DNA of 64,000 bases from Planctomycetota bacterium (GTDB taxonomy: Bacteria; Planctomycetota; PUPC01; JACPCR01), in NCBI GenBank assembly GCA_016179685.1, contig JACPCR010000111.1:1-64000 (forward strand). Reading direction: 5' to 3'. Within the stretch, counting starts at the first letter, position 1, and the number at the start of each line of letters is the position of its first letter. The translations under genes and the position numbers were made by a program. Shown here one piece after another: positions 16,739 to 24,807 of the stretch. The notes under the pieces are model-generated. The model searched no databases, was not told where the DNA came from, and saw nothing but the letters and a program-made list of their open reading frames with translations.

Positions 16739-16784
16739 AGTAGACGCGTACGGAAGTGCACCCGCACTTCCGTACGCGTCTACT
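16739..16784. repeat. Gene-end palindrome, copy 1 (perfect 21-bp stem)
   Basis: Arms 16739-16759 and 16764-16784 are perfectly complementary around a 4-base loop (ACCC, or GGGT on the minus strand). The stop of the VWA gene (16783-16785) overlaps the right arm. The outer arm AGTAGACG and inner AGTGC match other copies, but the middle (CGTACGGA) differs and is still fully paired. Confidence 0.85.
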
Positions 16785-19068
16785 AAAGGAGGCCGTTCTT
16801 CTTCCGCACCACCCATTCGCACGCCAGGAGGCCCAGGATCGCCAGGTAAATCAAGACGTGGTCCCAAAGGTCCCTCGTCTCCACTTGCACCGTCCTGCGG
16901 TTCGCCTCAGCAAGGTCCCCCAGCAATTCGGCGAGCTGGTCCAACCCGTAGTACCGCCCCTGAGTCGCCGTAGCGAGTGCCTTCAGCAATTGCCGGTTCA
17001 GAGCATAGTGCCGGTACTCGCGTGAAGAGGTCTGCGCTTCCACTTCGGCCTCGTCGTCGCCCACCAGGCCCTGCGCGTCTCTCGCCCGAGCATGAAAATG
17101 ATAAAGGCCTGGAAGGGCGATCGCGAACTCGCCCGCATAGATGCCGTCGCGGTGGAGGTCCGCAGCCAGCCGGCGTCGAAGCGTGTCACCCTCTGGACCG
17201 CGGACATCGATTTCCACCTCCGCGTCCCGGGAAGGCTGGTAGTCCTGATTCAAGACCGAAACCTCCGCCAGCGCCTTGTCCCCCGTTTCATAGAGATTGC
17301 GCTCCGTGTGCACCGTCACGAGCTGGTTCGGAACGTTGATGCGGTAAGCCGCCAGCCAGCGAATGGCGTTCTTCCAGAAGTGCCGGAAGTATCGGTTGTC
17401 ACCGCTTTCACCGAAAAAGTCCTCGAAATCTTTGCCCCAGCCCGCCGTCGTGTCCGGCATGAAGGCCATGGACCGGCCCTTGCCATAGTGTTGCACGGCC
17501 AAGAGAACCTTCCGCCCATAGGGAGTCGACTCGTACGGGTGTACCGCAAGGACCGTTGCCGCCGGCTTCGCCCTGAGCACGTTGTTGTATCCATAAAAAG
17601 ATGGCATCGACTTCCAAATACTGCGGTTCTTCACCGGGTCCATGCTTAACCTCATGATGGGATGCTCGTAGGCCTCGGGGGACAATTCCCATCGGACCTG
17701 GACGCCTTCCGTATAGCGGTCAGCCCGGCCGAGCATATCGACCGGCAACATCTGGTCCACCACGGAGTCGTCGTAGTCGCCGGCCCCAAAAGACGTCCAA
17801 CCACCCACCATGACATACCCGCCACCGAACTCGCCAACAAAATCCACCAGGTTTCGAAGCTGCCCGTCCGTGAACTGGTCCATGCCAATGTCACTGCTGA
17901 TCACGATGTCATGCTTGAATAAGTCCTTCCGTGTCCGCGGGAAACCCTTGTCGGGGTGAAGAAGATAGCTGATGCCGGCCCTCTCGGCCGCCTCGACGTT
18001 GTCCCTGAACAGAGGGATCACCTCAACGTCCTTGTCCTCCAACAGCGCCTGGACCAGGTACTGGAATTCCCAGAGCGGCCGGTCCGCCCGGCGGTACTGG
18101 CTGCCCTCCAGATACAAGACGCGAATCTTGCGACGCGACGAAAAGATGCTGAAGTCCCTGCGGTTGTTCTCCCGGATGACCTCGCCCGCCTGGACCGGCA
18201 CTTCCACCGTGTAGCGGAGGAGGCCTTCCTCGGCCGGGGTGAACTCGAAGACGGCGGTAGCCGTTTCCTCCAGGAAGGCCACCTCTTTCTCGGCCGCCGT
18301 CTCCCCTGCCCTTCGGACGCGAACAGGGGCAAGGTGACGGCCGAATCCATGTTGTCGCAGTTTGACACGGGCCTCGACCGTCGTATTCAGGCGTACGATC
18401 CGACGCGTCGAAATCGATGCTACTTCGATGTCCCTGACCTCCTCCGAGCCCGTGCCGGCGATCAGCAACGGGACACCCCGGCGTTCCATCGGCTCGCTCG
18501 CGGCCCCGATGTCCCCGCCCGTGGTGTCCGCACCATCTGTGATCAGGACGACCCCCACGGTGTTGGCATCCACTGCCCCTTGGGCCAGGTCCGACAGCGA
18601 CTGGGCCAGGTCCGTGACGCCGCCACGCGGTCTCAGCCCCGCCAGCGTGGCGACCTCCCGAGCCCCGCCGTCGAACTCGAAGAGCCTGAGTCGATATCTC
18701 TGCGCCAAGGCTTCGAAAAGACCCAGGTCCCCCGCGAGACGCCGGAAACGATCCAGCCGGCTGGCGGGCCCGTCCTGATCTTCGATGGACATGCTCGCCG
18801 AAACGTCCACGGCAACGACCAGGTTGGGGTCCACATTCGAAGCGATCGGCCTGCGAACGGTCGGCCTGCTCACACACGCCAATATCAGGACAAGACAACC
18901 CAACCGCAGCCCGGAAAGCCCCCAGCGCGTCCCACGGGGCAGGTCGAGTCTTCGCGACTGGTAGAGCCAGGCCGCAAGAGCCAGGATGGCCGCCGCCAGG
19001 GCCAGAAAAGCACCCCAGGGCCAGGGCGGGTAAAGGGACCATTCCGGGTCGGGATGAGCATGGGCCAT
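16783..19068 (-). CDS. VWA-domain membrane protein with GATase-like domain
   Basis: 761 residues. Two N-terminal membrane helices (FLALAAAILALAAWLYQ and LRLGCLVLILACV) precede a von Willebrand A domain with MIDAS motif VAVDVSASMS and a later GVVLITDGADTTGG. A beta-sandwich and a class I glutamine-amidotransferase-like domain follow (HDIVISSDIGMDQF, LVDFVGEFGGGYVMVGG, MAFMPDTTAGWGKDFEDFFG), with a last membrane helix (HVLIYLAILGLLACEWVV). This is the BatA/BatB-like large VWA architecture common in planctomycete-type genomes; its role is unknown, perhaps an envelope assembly or stress complex. ATG start 19068 is divergent from the sigma-factor gene. Its stop lies in the palindrome at 16739-16784. 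Confidence 0.78.
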   Translation of the reverse strand: MAHAHPDPEWSLYPPWPWGAFLALAAAILALAAWLYQSRRLDLPRGTRWGLSGLRLGCLVLILACVSRPTVRRPIASNVDPNLVVAVDVSASMSIEDQDGPASRLDRFRRLAGDLGLFEALAQRYRLRLFEFDGGAREVATLAGLRPRGGVTDLAQSLSDLAQGAVDANTVGVVLITDGADTTGGDIGAASEPMERRGVPLLIAGTGSEEVRDIEVASISTRRIVRLNTTVEARVKLRQHGFGRHLAPVRVRRAGETAAEKEVAFLEETATAVFEFTPAEEGLLRYTVEVPVQAGEVIRENNRRDFSIFSSRRKIRVLYLEGSQYRRADRPLWEFQYLVQALLEDKDVEVIPLFRDNVEAAERAGISYLLHPDKGFPRTRKDLFKHDIVISSDIGMDQFTDGQLRNLVDFVGEFGGGYVMVGGWTSFGAGDYDDSVVDQMLPVDMLGRADRYTEGVQVRWELSPEAYEHPIMRLSMDPVKNRSIWKSMPSFYGYNNVLRAKPAATVLAVHPYESTPYGRKVLLAVQHYGKGRSMAFMPDTTAGWGKDFEDFFGESGDNRYFRHFWKNAIRWLAAYRINVPNQLVTVHTERNLYETGDKALAEVSVLNQDYQPSRDAEVEIDVRGPEGDTLRRRLAADLHRDGIYAGEFAIALPGLYHFHARARDAQGLVGDDEAEVEAQTSSREYRHYALNRQLLKALATATQGRYYGLDQLAELLGDLAEANRRTVQVETRDLWDHVLIYLAILGLLACEWVVRKKNGLL

Positions 19069-19101
19069 GAAATGAGGCGCCGCAAGGTTGAAAGTCTGTG
19101 A

Positions 19102-19131
19102 GGAACCGCTAGAATCCTACCATCTTATAAT
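19102..19131 (+). promoter_or_regulatory. Candidate promoter of the sigma-factor operon
   Basis: TATAAT at 19126-19131 is preceded 18 bp upstream by GGAACC (19102-19107), which resembles an ECF-type -35. It is in the short divergent gap before the ECF sigma gene, so it could be autoregulated. Transcription would start near 19138, making the TTG there unusable as a start codon. Judged by eye only. Confidence 0.35.
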
Positions 19132-19149
19132 GGCGGGTTGAAATCCCTT

Positions 19150-19797
19150 ATGAGCCATCGAATACGCGGGCCGGTTTTCTCGTCTAGAGAAAATAGAAGG
19201 CAATCTTCGGCCAGACCTCCCGATCCAGACTCCGCCATGGTGGAGGCCGCGCAGTCGGGTGACCAGGCCGCTTTCGCCCAGCTCTATGAAAAATACAGGG
19301 AGAAGATTTATCGATTGAGTTGGCGGCACACCGGGGATAAGGAAAAAGCCCTGGACCTGTGTCAGGAGAGTTTCATCAAAGCGTTCCTGGCGCTTCCGCG
19401 TTTCCGGTTCAATTCCACATTTTATACCTGGCTTTTCCGTATCGCTTATAACACCTGCATGGACGCCCACCGGCTCGAAGCGGCCGTGGCCTCGGCCGAA
19501 ATTTCCGTCGAACAACTGGACGAGGCCGCATGGGGCCAGGTTTACGTCGGCAGGGAGCCGCATCCTTCCTCCCGCGCCGAAGAAAGAGAACTGCGGGAGA
19601 AGGTCCAAGAGGCTCTGTTGCGCCTCCCTGAATATCAGCGTTCCGTCTTCGTGCTTCACGCTCTGGAGGAACTCGAATACAAAGAAATCGCACGGGTGCT
19701 GAACTGCTCCCTCGGAACAGTCATGTCTCGCCTCTATTACGCCCGGCGACGGCTGCGATCGCTCCTCGAAGGCTACCTGGCGACGACTCAACCATGA
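19150..19797 (+). CDS. ECF-family RNA polymerase sigma factor
   Basis: 215 residues. Region 2 is clear (AFAQLYEKYREKIYRLSW through FIKAFLALPRFRFNSTFYTW), and region 4 has the DNA-binding helix-turn-helix (LLRLPEYQRSVFVLHALEEL then EIARVLNCSLGTVMSRLYYA). The ~30-residue N-terminal extension is poorly conserved; starts at 19138 (TTG), 19150 (ATG) and 19237 (ATG, MVEAAQSGDQAAF) are all possible. It is the first gene of a five-gene operon, and the stop overlaps the anti-sigma start as ATGA. Confidence 0.9.
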   Translation: MSHRIRGPVFSSRENRRQSSARPPDPDSAMVEAAQSGDQAAFAQLYEKYREKIYRLSWRHTGDKEKALDLCQESFIKAFLALPRFRFNSTFYTWLFRIAYNTCMDAHRLEAAVASAEISVEQLDEAAWGQVYVGREPHPSSRAEERELREKVQEALLRLPEYQRSVFVLHALEELEYKEIARVLNCSLGTVMSRLYYARRRLRSLLEGYLATTQP

Positions 19798-20294
19798 AAC
19801 GTGAATGCAGGAAGCTGGAATCCCAATTGAATGCCTACCTCGACGGAGATCTGGACGACGTCTCCGCAAGGCGCCTCTTGGAGCATCTCGACCGATGCCC
19901 CGCATGCCGAAGCCTGGTCGAACAGTTTCACGCCCTCGATCTTCCCGGCGATGATCAACAGCCTGAGCCCGTCACTGACCAGCAATGGGCGGACCGCTGG
20001 ACCCGGATCGAAGCCGCTCTGCCCGCTACGGCCCGCGCTGAAAAAACCGCCGCTTGGCCCTCCCGGTGGCTCTGGAGTGGCGTGGCCGCTGCAGGACTCC
20101 TCCTCGTGGTCTCCTCCGGCCGGTGGGTGGATTCCCTCTCTTCCTCCCCTTCCGCCTCCCAGGCCTCACGGAGCGCTCCCAAAGGGTGTTCGGTGGAGGC
20201 CATCGAAACCGATGAGAAAGACACCCCGGCGATCTGCTATTATTCTGAAGAGGCGGATTTGACGCTCGTCCTGCTCGCGTCTGAAGACTTTTGA
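19794..20294 (+). CDS. Zinc-finger anti-sigma factor, single-pass membrane protein
   Basis: 166 residues. The N-terminal domain has the zf-HC2 pattern with early Cys (MKRECRKLESQLNAYLDGDL) and HLDRCPACRSLVEQ, the fold that clamps ECF sigma factors. One membrane helix follows (WLWSGVAAAGLLLVVSSG), with a short outer segment of about 60 residues. Start overlaps the sigma stop (ATGA) and its own stop overlaps the next start (TGATG), so translation is coupled. It should hold the sigma factor at 19150 inactive until an envelope signal releases it. Confidence 0.88.
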   Translation: MKRECRKLESQLNAYLDGDLDDVSARRLLEHLDRCPACRSLVEQFHALDLPGDDQQPEPVTDQQWADRWTRIEAALPATARAEKTAAWPSRWLWSGVAAAGLLLVVSSGRWVDSLSSSPSASQASRSAPKGCSVEAIETDEKDTPAICYYSEEADLTLVLLASEDF

Positions 20295-20767
20295 TGTTCC
20301 CTTTCCAGTCCGTGAAGGGGTCGGCCTGGAGACCCCTTCCTCCCGCCGTCGTCGCGCTCGCGATCGCCGCTTTTGTTCCCTCGACTGCCTCGGCTGAAGA
20401 GATCCGAATCTCCGTGCGGGAAATCCTCGCGCACAAAGAAAGCCGCGAGATCGATCCTGCCCTCAACGAGAAACTCATCTCTCGCTTGCAGAAAACCCTG
20501 ACGTACACGGGCTACAAGCTGATCTGGGACCACCACGCGCGGCTCACGCCTGGCGAGTCGCGTTACTTCCAACTCTCCGAAGGCCACGCCCTCCTCCTCG
20601 AACCGTTCCGGGATGAGAACGAGACCAAGCTGCGGCTGACGATCTACCTGGAAACCAAGAAGGTTTTCGGCCCCATCACGATCGTGCCCGAGAAATCCCC
20701 CACCGTGTTGGGCCCGAGAAAGCTCAAGGCCGGAGACCTCCTGCTCTACGTCAGCACGTATGAATAG
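20294..20767 (+). CDS. Small secreted protein of the sigma-factor operon
   Basis: 157 residues, with a signal peptide (PPAVVALAIAAFVPSTASAEE) and then a compact domain rich in beta strands: RISVREILAHKESREIDPAL, YTGYKLIWDHHARLTPGESR, LRLTIYLETKKVFGPITI. I do not recognise the family. Its position after the anti-sigma factor, with a 1-bp overlap, suggests a periplasmic partner that senses or reports the signal. Start ATG 20294. Confidence 0.7.
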   Translation: MFPFQSVKGSAWRPLPPAVVALAIAAFVPSTASAEEIRISVREILAHKESREIDPALNEKLISRLQKTLTYTGYKLIWDHHARLTPGESRYFQLSEGHALLLEPFRDENETKLRLTIYLETKKVFGPITIVPEKSPTVLGPRKLKAGDLLLYVSTYE

Positions 20768-20770
20768 TCC

Positions 20771-21739
20771 ATGAATTCTTCAGGACTCACCCTCTCCTCC
20801 TGGAGGCGAAACGGCATCTGGCTCGGCCTCGTTCTCCTCTGCCTCTTCTTCACTCTGGCCACAGACCGCTTCTGGGGCCGCGAGAACTTCCTCAATATTC
20901 TTCGCCAAATTTCGATCCTCTCCGTGCTCGCCGTCGGCGCCACCTTCGTCATCCTCACCGCAGGCATCGATCTCTCCGTGGGGTCCGTCCTCGCCGTTTC
21001 TGCCATGGTCATGGCCAAAGTCTTTCACGGCTTCCCCGAAAGCAGCCACGGATACTGGCTCGGACTCGCCGCGGGACTCGGAGTCGGACTCCTATTCGGC
21101 CTCGCTAACGGCCTCATCGTCACCCTCGGCGGCATCCATTCCTTCGTCGCCACCCTCGGAACCATGGCCATCGGCAGGAGCGTCGCTCGCGTCCTCCACG
21201 GCGGACGGGAGATCGGTCACCTGCCTGACCGATTGGCCGTCTTCGCCGAGGGCTACTGGGGCCCGCTGCCGGTGCCCGTCCTGCTCATGGCTGCAGTCTA
21301 CGGCGGCGCCTACGCCACCTTGCGTTGGACAAGATTCGGCCGCCTGGTCTATGCTCTGGGAAGCAACCGCGAGGCCTGCCGCCTGACCGGCGTCCCGGTC
21401 CGCCGGTGCGAGGTCGGTGTCTACGCCCTTGCCGGCCTGCTCGCCGCCTTGGGCGGCATCATCGTGACGAGCCGCGTCGGCTCGGCCGAGCCCCGCGCTG
21501 GCCTCGGCATCGAGCTCGAGGTCATCGCGGCCGTCGTCGTCGGTGGAACGTCGCTGGCCGGCGGCCGCGGCGGCGTCCTGGGCACCCTCTGCGGCGCCCT
21601 CCTCATGGGCGTCCTCGGCAATGGACTCAACCTGCTGGACGTCAATACGGACTGGCAGGGCGTCGTCGTCGGGTCCATCGTCATCGCCGCAGTGGTCCTG
21701 GACCGCTGGGGCCGCGACCGGAAAGGTGTCTCCTTATGA
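20771..21739 (+). CDS. Sugar ABC transporter permease (RbsC-like)
   Basis: 322 residues with about eight to ten hydrophobic helices and the family signature GATFVILTAGIDLSVGSVLA near residue 60, plus the late LEVIAAVVVGGTSLAGGRGG. This is the inner-membrane channel of ribose/galactose-type (CUT2) transporters. It begins 3 bp after the preceding stop and overlaps the binding-protein start by ATGA. No ATPase (RbsA-like) gene lies nearby, so it must share one encoded elsewhere or be non-functional alone. Confidence 0.9.
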   Translation: MNSSGLTLSSWRRNGIWLGLVLLCLFFTLATDRFWGRENFLNILRQISILSVLAVGATFVILTAGIDLSVGSVLAVSAMVMAKVFHGFPESSHGYWLGLAAGLGVGLLFGLANGLIVTLGGIHSFVATLGTMAIGRSVARVLHGGREIGHLPDRLAVFAEGYWGPLPVPVLLMAAVYGGAYATLRWTRFGRLVYALGSNREACRLTGVPVRRCEVGVYALAGLLAALGGIIVTSRVGSAEPRAGLGIELEVIAAVVVGGTSLAGGRGGVLGTLCGALLMGVLGNGLNLLDVNTDWQGVVVGSIVIAAVVLDRWGRDRKGVSL

Positions 21740-22758
21740 AAAACGCCCTCATCGCAGGCCTCGCTCTCCTCACCACCGTCTTCGCCGCCCTCGCCTTGCG
21801 CCGCGGACAGCACCCCTCCGCGCCGAACGCCCCCATGGCCGACCTGAGCCGTGCCGGGCAGGTCGCTGCCCACCGCCTCCACATCGGCTACGTCAGCATG
21901 GATATGAACAACCCGTACTGGCGCCGCGTCGAAACCGGCATGAAGGAGGTTTCCAACCGGTTCGGCAGCCGCCTCTCTATCCGCGATCCCCAGCTCGACA
22001 GCGTCCGGCAGATTCGCGAGGTGGAGGACCTCCTCCAGGGCGGCATCGACGCCCTCCTCCTCTCCCCCATCAATGATGAGACCTGCACCAAAGCCCTTTC
22101 CCTCTGCGAGCTCAAACGCGTGCCCGTCGTCATCGTCGATGTCGGCGCGGGCCAAGGACGCTATGCCTGTCTCACCATCTCGGACAACCGCCTCGGAGGC
22201 TACCTGGCTGGCAAACATATCCGAGACAAAATGACCCCGCCGGGGCCCATCCGAGTCGCCTGGCTGCAGATTCCCCAGGCGGTTTACGCAGGGCGACTCC
22301 GATCCGAAGGCTTCGCCCAGGCCGTCCAGGAATTCGGATTCGAAATCGTCGGTAAACAGGAGGCGTCCCACCGCAAGGATATCGCCGTCCGCGTCATGGA
22401 AGACCTCCTCGTGAGGTCGCCGGACCTCCAGGCTGTCTTTTGCGAGAACGACGAGATGGCCCTCGGCGCCCTTCAGGCCATCCGAGCCAGCCAGAAACTC
22501 GGTCAAGTCCTCGTCGTCGGCTTCGATGGCAACCCGGACGCACTCGAAGCGATCCGCAAGGGACAACTCTCCGCGACCGTGGCCCAGGACCCGGAGCTCA
22601 TGGGCCGAATGGCGGTGGTGAACGCTTACAGCGTCCTCGCCGATACTCTCGCTCCTGACGCCCGCAAAGATATCTATGTACCCATCCGGTTGATCACCGC
22701 CGAAAGCCTCCAGGAGAAGGCCTCGAAACCTGCTCCAAGCCCCGGCGTCAGCCCGTGA
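21736..22758 (+). CDS. Sugar ABC transporter substrate-binding protein (RbsB-like)
   Basis: 340 residues. An N-terminal hydrophobic signal (NALIAGLALLTTVFAALAL) is followed by a type 1 periplasmic-binding fold of the ribose-binding group: HIGYVSMDMNNPYWRRVETG, LLQGGIDALLLSPINDET, VFCENDEMALGALQAIRASQ, LVVGFDGNPDALEAIRKGQL. The signal lacks an evident lipobox, so the protein could be periplasmic or anchored. The start (ATG 21736) is fixed by the ATGA overlap; the frame is open further upstream only as an overlap with the permease. The ligand is probably a monosaccharide or related polyol. Confidence 0.88.
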   Translation: MKNALIAGLALLTTVFAALALRRGQHPSAPNAPMADLSRAGQVAAHRLHIGYVSMDMNNPYWRRVETGMKEVSNRFGSRLSIRDPQLDSVRQIREVEDLLQGGIDALLLSPINDETCTKALSLCELKRVPVVIVDVGAGQGRYACLTISDNRLGGYLAGKHIRDKMTPPGPIRVAWLQIPQAVYAGRLRSEGFAQAVQEFGFEIVGKQEASHRKDIAVRVMEDLLVRSPDLQAVFCENDEMALGALQAIRASQKLGQVLVVGFDGNPDALEAIRKGQLSATVAQDPELMGRMAVVNAYSVLADTLAPDARKDIYVPIRLITAESLQEKASKPAPSPGVSP

Positions 22759-22774
22759 CACCGCGGCCGCATGC

Positions 22775-22822
22775 GAGTAGACGAGTTCGCCAGTGCGGGT
22801 GCACTAGCGAACCCGTCTACTC
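22775..22822. repeat. Gene-end palindrome, copy 2
   Basis: Arms 22775-22796 and 22801-22822 pair at 20 of 22 positions around GGGT. It separates the convergent sugar-binding and mlaC-like genes, and the TAG stop of the mlaC-like gene (22817-22819) is the TAG of the element's GAGTAGAC arm. Confidence 0.85.
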
Positions 22823-23419
22823 ATCGCCATCCCGGGGGACAGAACTTTCCTCGAGCTTCTTGCGCAAGCGATTCAACAACTCCGGATACCCTTCCTTCTC
22901 CAGCACCTTTCGGATTTGGTTGCGCAAGTTCGCCCCCATCGGCACTTCGTCCATCAGGACCTCATGGATGACCCAGCCGGCCGGGGTCCTGTGCAACTCG
23001 TAATCGATGTCCACCCGCCCCTCGTCCGGATGCTGGACGCAGGTCTGTACCCGGGCTTGGTCCCCATCGATCGCTTCGCCCCGGAAGTCGATCACCAGAT
23101 CCTTGAAGAAGTCCGCCGACCGGGGATAGGCCCGAACCTCGAACGCCCGGGCGAGAAGGCTCACGAATTCCTTTTGGCCTGACTCGTCCATCTCTGCCCA
23201 ATGCTTGCCCAAGCTTTTCCGGCACAGACCCTCGATATCCAGCGCCGCATTCGCACGGGCCGCTGCCTCCGTTGCCTGCCCGGGCAACCTCACCACACGG
23301 ATTGCCGCCAAGAGATGCCGGACCGTGTCCGAAGGCGACTCGACCTTCGCTTCATCAGCCCGAAAATCCGGGAACGCCGTGGTGGTGAGAAAGACGAGAA
23401 GCAGGGATAATTTCCTCAT
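22817..23419 (-). CDS. MlaC-like phospholipid-binding protein (Ttg2D family)
   Basis: 200 residues with a short signal peptide (KLSLLLVFLTTTAF). The body matches the MlaC/toluene-tolerance fold: SDTVRHLLAAIRVVR, LCRKSLGKHWAEMDESGQKE, FVSLLARAFE, DYELHRTPAGWVIHEVLMD and GANLRNQIRKVLEKEGYPEL. In other bacteria MlaC carries phospholipids across the periplasm to keep outer-membrane asymmetry. The partner genes mlaEFD are not in this window. It is divergent from the acyltransferase gene 42 bp away, fitting a lipid role. Its stop is supplied by the palindrome at 22775-22822. Confidence 0.85.
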   Translation of the reverse strand: MRKLSLLLVFLTTTAFPDFRADEAKVESPSDTVRHLLAAIRVVRLPGQATEAAARANAALDIEGLCRKSLGKHWAEMDESGQKEFVSLLARAFEVRAYPRSADFFKDLVIDFRGEAIDGDQARVQTCVQHPDEGRVDIDYELHRTPAGWVIHEVLMDEVPMGANLRNQIRKVLEKEGYPELLNRLRKKLEESSVPRDGDE

Positions 23420-23461
23420 GGCCGGCTCTCAGCAAATACCCCTTCTCCGACGTGCCATTTC

Positions 23462-24163
23462 ATGAAGGTTGTCCCCATGACTTGGAAGGAACAATGGATG
23501 CTCTGGGCCGTCCCCCCCGTAGCCTCCACAGCCCTCCGCTGGATCGGCTGGACCCTGCACATCGAGGAGGACGGGCGACGGGACCTCTATCCCCAGAACA
23601 AAAAGCAGCGGGGTGTTATCTACGTCGCTTGGCACTCTCGCCTTCTCCTCGGCATGTACGCCTACCGCGGACACGGCATCTGTGTACTCGTCAGCCAGAG
23701 CCGGGATGGGGAAATCCTCGCCCGGGCACTCGACCGGTTCGGCTTCCAGACGACCCGAGGGTCGAGTTCCCGCGGGGGCCTGAGTTCCCTCAAACAACTT
23801 GCCCGGACACTGAAGTCGGGACAGGACGTCATGGTCGCACCGGACGGACCCCGGGGACCGAGGGAACAAGCTCAACTCGGGGCTGTCCAGCTCGCCTGTC
23901 TCACGGGCGCCCCCATCATACCATGGACCTGGGCCGGTAACCGCATCCTGCGCCTCGGGTCCTGGGACCGCCTCCGTGTCCCCCTCCCGTTTGGCCGCTG
24001 CAAGTTCTGGATCGGACGACCGCTCGAAGTGCCACGCGAAAGCTCCCGAGGGGACCTCGAGCGGATCAGACGCGAACTGGAAGCAGAGCTGCGCGTCCTC
24101 GCTGCACTCGAAAAAGAAGCCTTCCCTGGCCTCGCTGACGAGGACGAGCAAACGGCTTCGTAA
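23462..24163 (+). CDS. Lysophospholipid acyltransferase-like protein (DUF374)
   Basis: 233 residues. The acyltransferase pattern of the DUF374 group is visible: VIYVAWHSRLLLGMY (His-Ser in place of the usual HxxxxD), LVSQSRDGEILARALDRFGF, RGSSSRGGLSSLKQL and MVAPDGPRGPREQAQLGAVQ. Members are thought to transfer acyl chains in lipid A or lysophospholipid synthesis at the inner membrane. An N-terminal hydrophobic segment (LWAVPPVASTALRWIGW) could anchor it. Start ATG 23462; ATG 23477 is an alternative. Confidence 0.82.
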   Translation: MKVVPMTWKEQWMLWAVPPVASTALRWIGWTLHIEEDGRRDLYPQNKKQRGVIYVAWHSRLLLGMYAYRGHGICVLVSQSRDGEILARALDRFGFQTTRGSSSRGGLSSLKQLARTLKSGQDVMVAPDGPRGPREQAQLGAVQLACLTGAPIIPWTWAGNRILRLGSWDRLRVPLPFGRCKFWIGRPLEVPRESSRGDLERIRRELEAELRVLAALEKEAFPGLADEDEQTAS

Positions 24164-24176
24164 GTGCACCCGCACT
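24163..24176. repeat. Gene-end palindrome, short copy
   Basis: AGTGC-ACCC-GCACT directly after the TAA of the acyltransferase gene, the inner core of the palindrome family without its outer arms. It lies between convergent genes. Confidence 0.6.
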
Positions 24177-24260
24177 GATGAAGGGGAATATCGATCGTGC
24201 TGGTACCCCTTCTGACAAACCCGGGCTAACCGCTTGGCGTCCCTTGCAGGAGTTCGCCCT

Positions 24261-24698
24261 TCACCCGCGATTCTTGACCACCATGACTTCTACAATCTTC
24301 TCGGCCAGAACCGGCTCAATGCTCAACACCTTCTGAAGCTTCTCCATCAAGTCCTTTTCCTCCTTCTCCACGTGCCCATCCGCGAAGATCAGGTCGCTGG
24401 CCACGGCAAAGGCCGTCGCCCGCAGCTCCGGCTTCAATACCTTCGCCGCCTCGTCCACCAGAGCGTCCAACCCCTTCCGCTTCAGAAGGTTGATATTCTT
24501 CCTCAAGATCGACCCCATGCGGTCATTCGAAAACCCCTCATAAAGCTTCATCCTTGAGAAGACCTGGAAGAGGCCCACGGCCTCGGTCTCCGTGATTTGG
24601 CCGTCCGAAGCGACCACCGCCAGGACGATGGCAGTAAAAGCATCCGCATCGCCCGAGATGGCCTCGTCTTTGCCCAGTAGCTTGTCGAAAAGTCCCAT
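24261..24698 (-). CDS. TerB-like protein
   Basis: 145 residues, all-helical, with the TerB/DjlA-N-like pattern: FTAIVLAVVASDGQITETEA near residue 22 and AFAVASDLIFADGHVEKEEK near residue 95. These two acidic D-G-x-(I/V)-x-x-x-E motifs are typical metal-binding helices. TerB-like proteins occur in tellurite resistance and many other contexts, so the name does not prove resistance. No ter gene neighbours are present. ATG 24698 is chosen because TTGGAG lies 8 bp upstream; the open frame continues to 24821 without support. Confidence 0.82.
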   Translation of the reverse strand: MGLFDKLLGKDEAISGDADAFTAIVLAVVASDGQITETEAVGLFQVFSRMKLYEGFSNDRMGSILRKNINLLKRKGLDALVDEAAKVLKPELRATAFAVASDLIFADGHVEKEEKDLMEKLQKVLSIEPVLAEKIVEVMVVKNRG

Positions 24699-24807
24699 GC
24701 GATTCGCTCCAAGAAAGTTCAAAGTACACCCAAAACCCATCACCGACTGGATGAACAGGCCTATTATAGGCGTTAGGTCCCCTCCAGTCATCTTCAGAAA
24801 TTCGGGT

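Noticed and set aside
21421..22761. Long minus-strand frame opposite the sugar-binding protein gene
   Set aside because: It is the antisense shadow of the permease and binding-protein genes, whose family motifs are clear on the plus strand.
24261..24698. Tellurite-resistance operon
   Set aside because: Only a TerB-like fold is present, with no other ter genes; the fold is widespread in unrelated settings.
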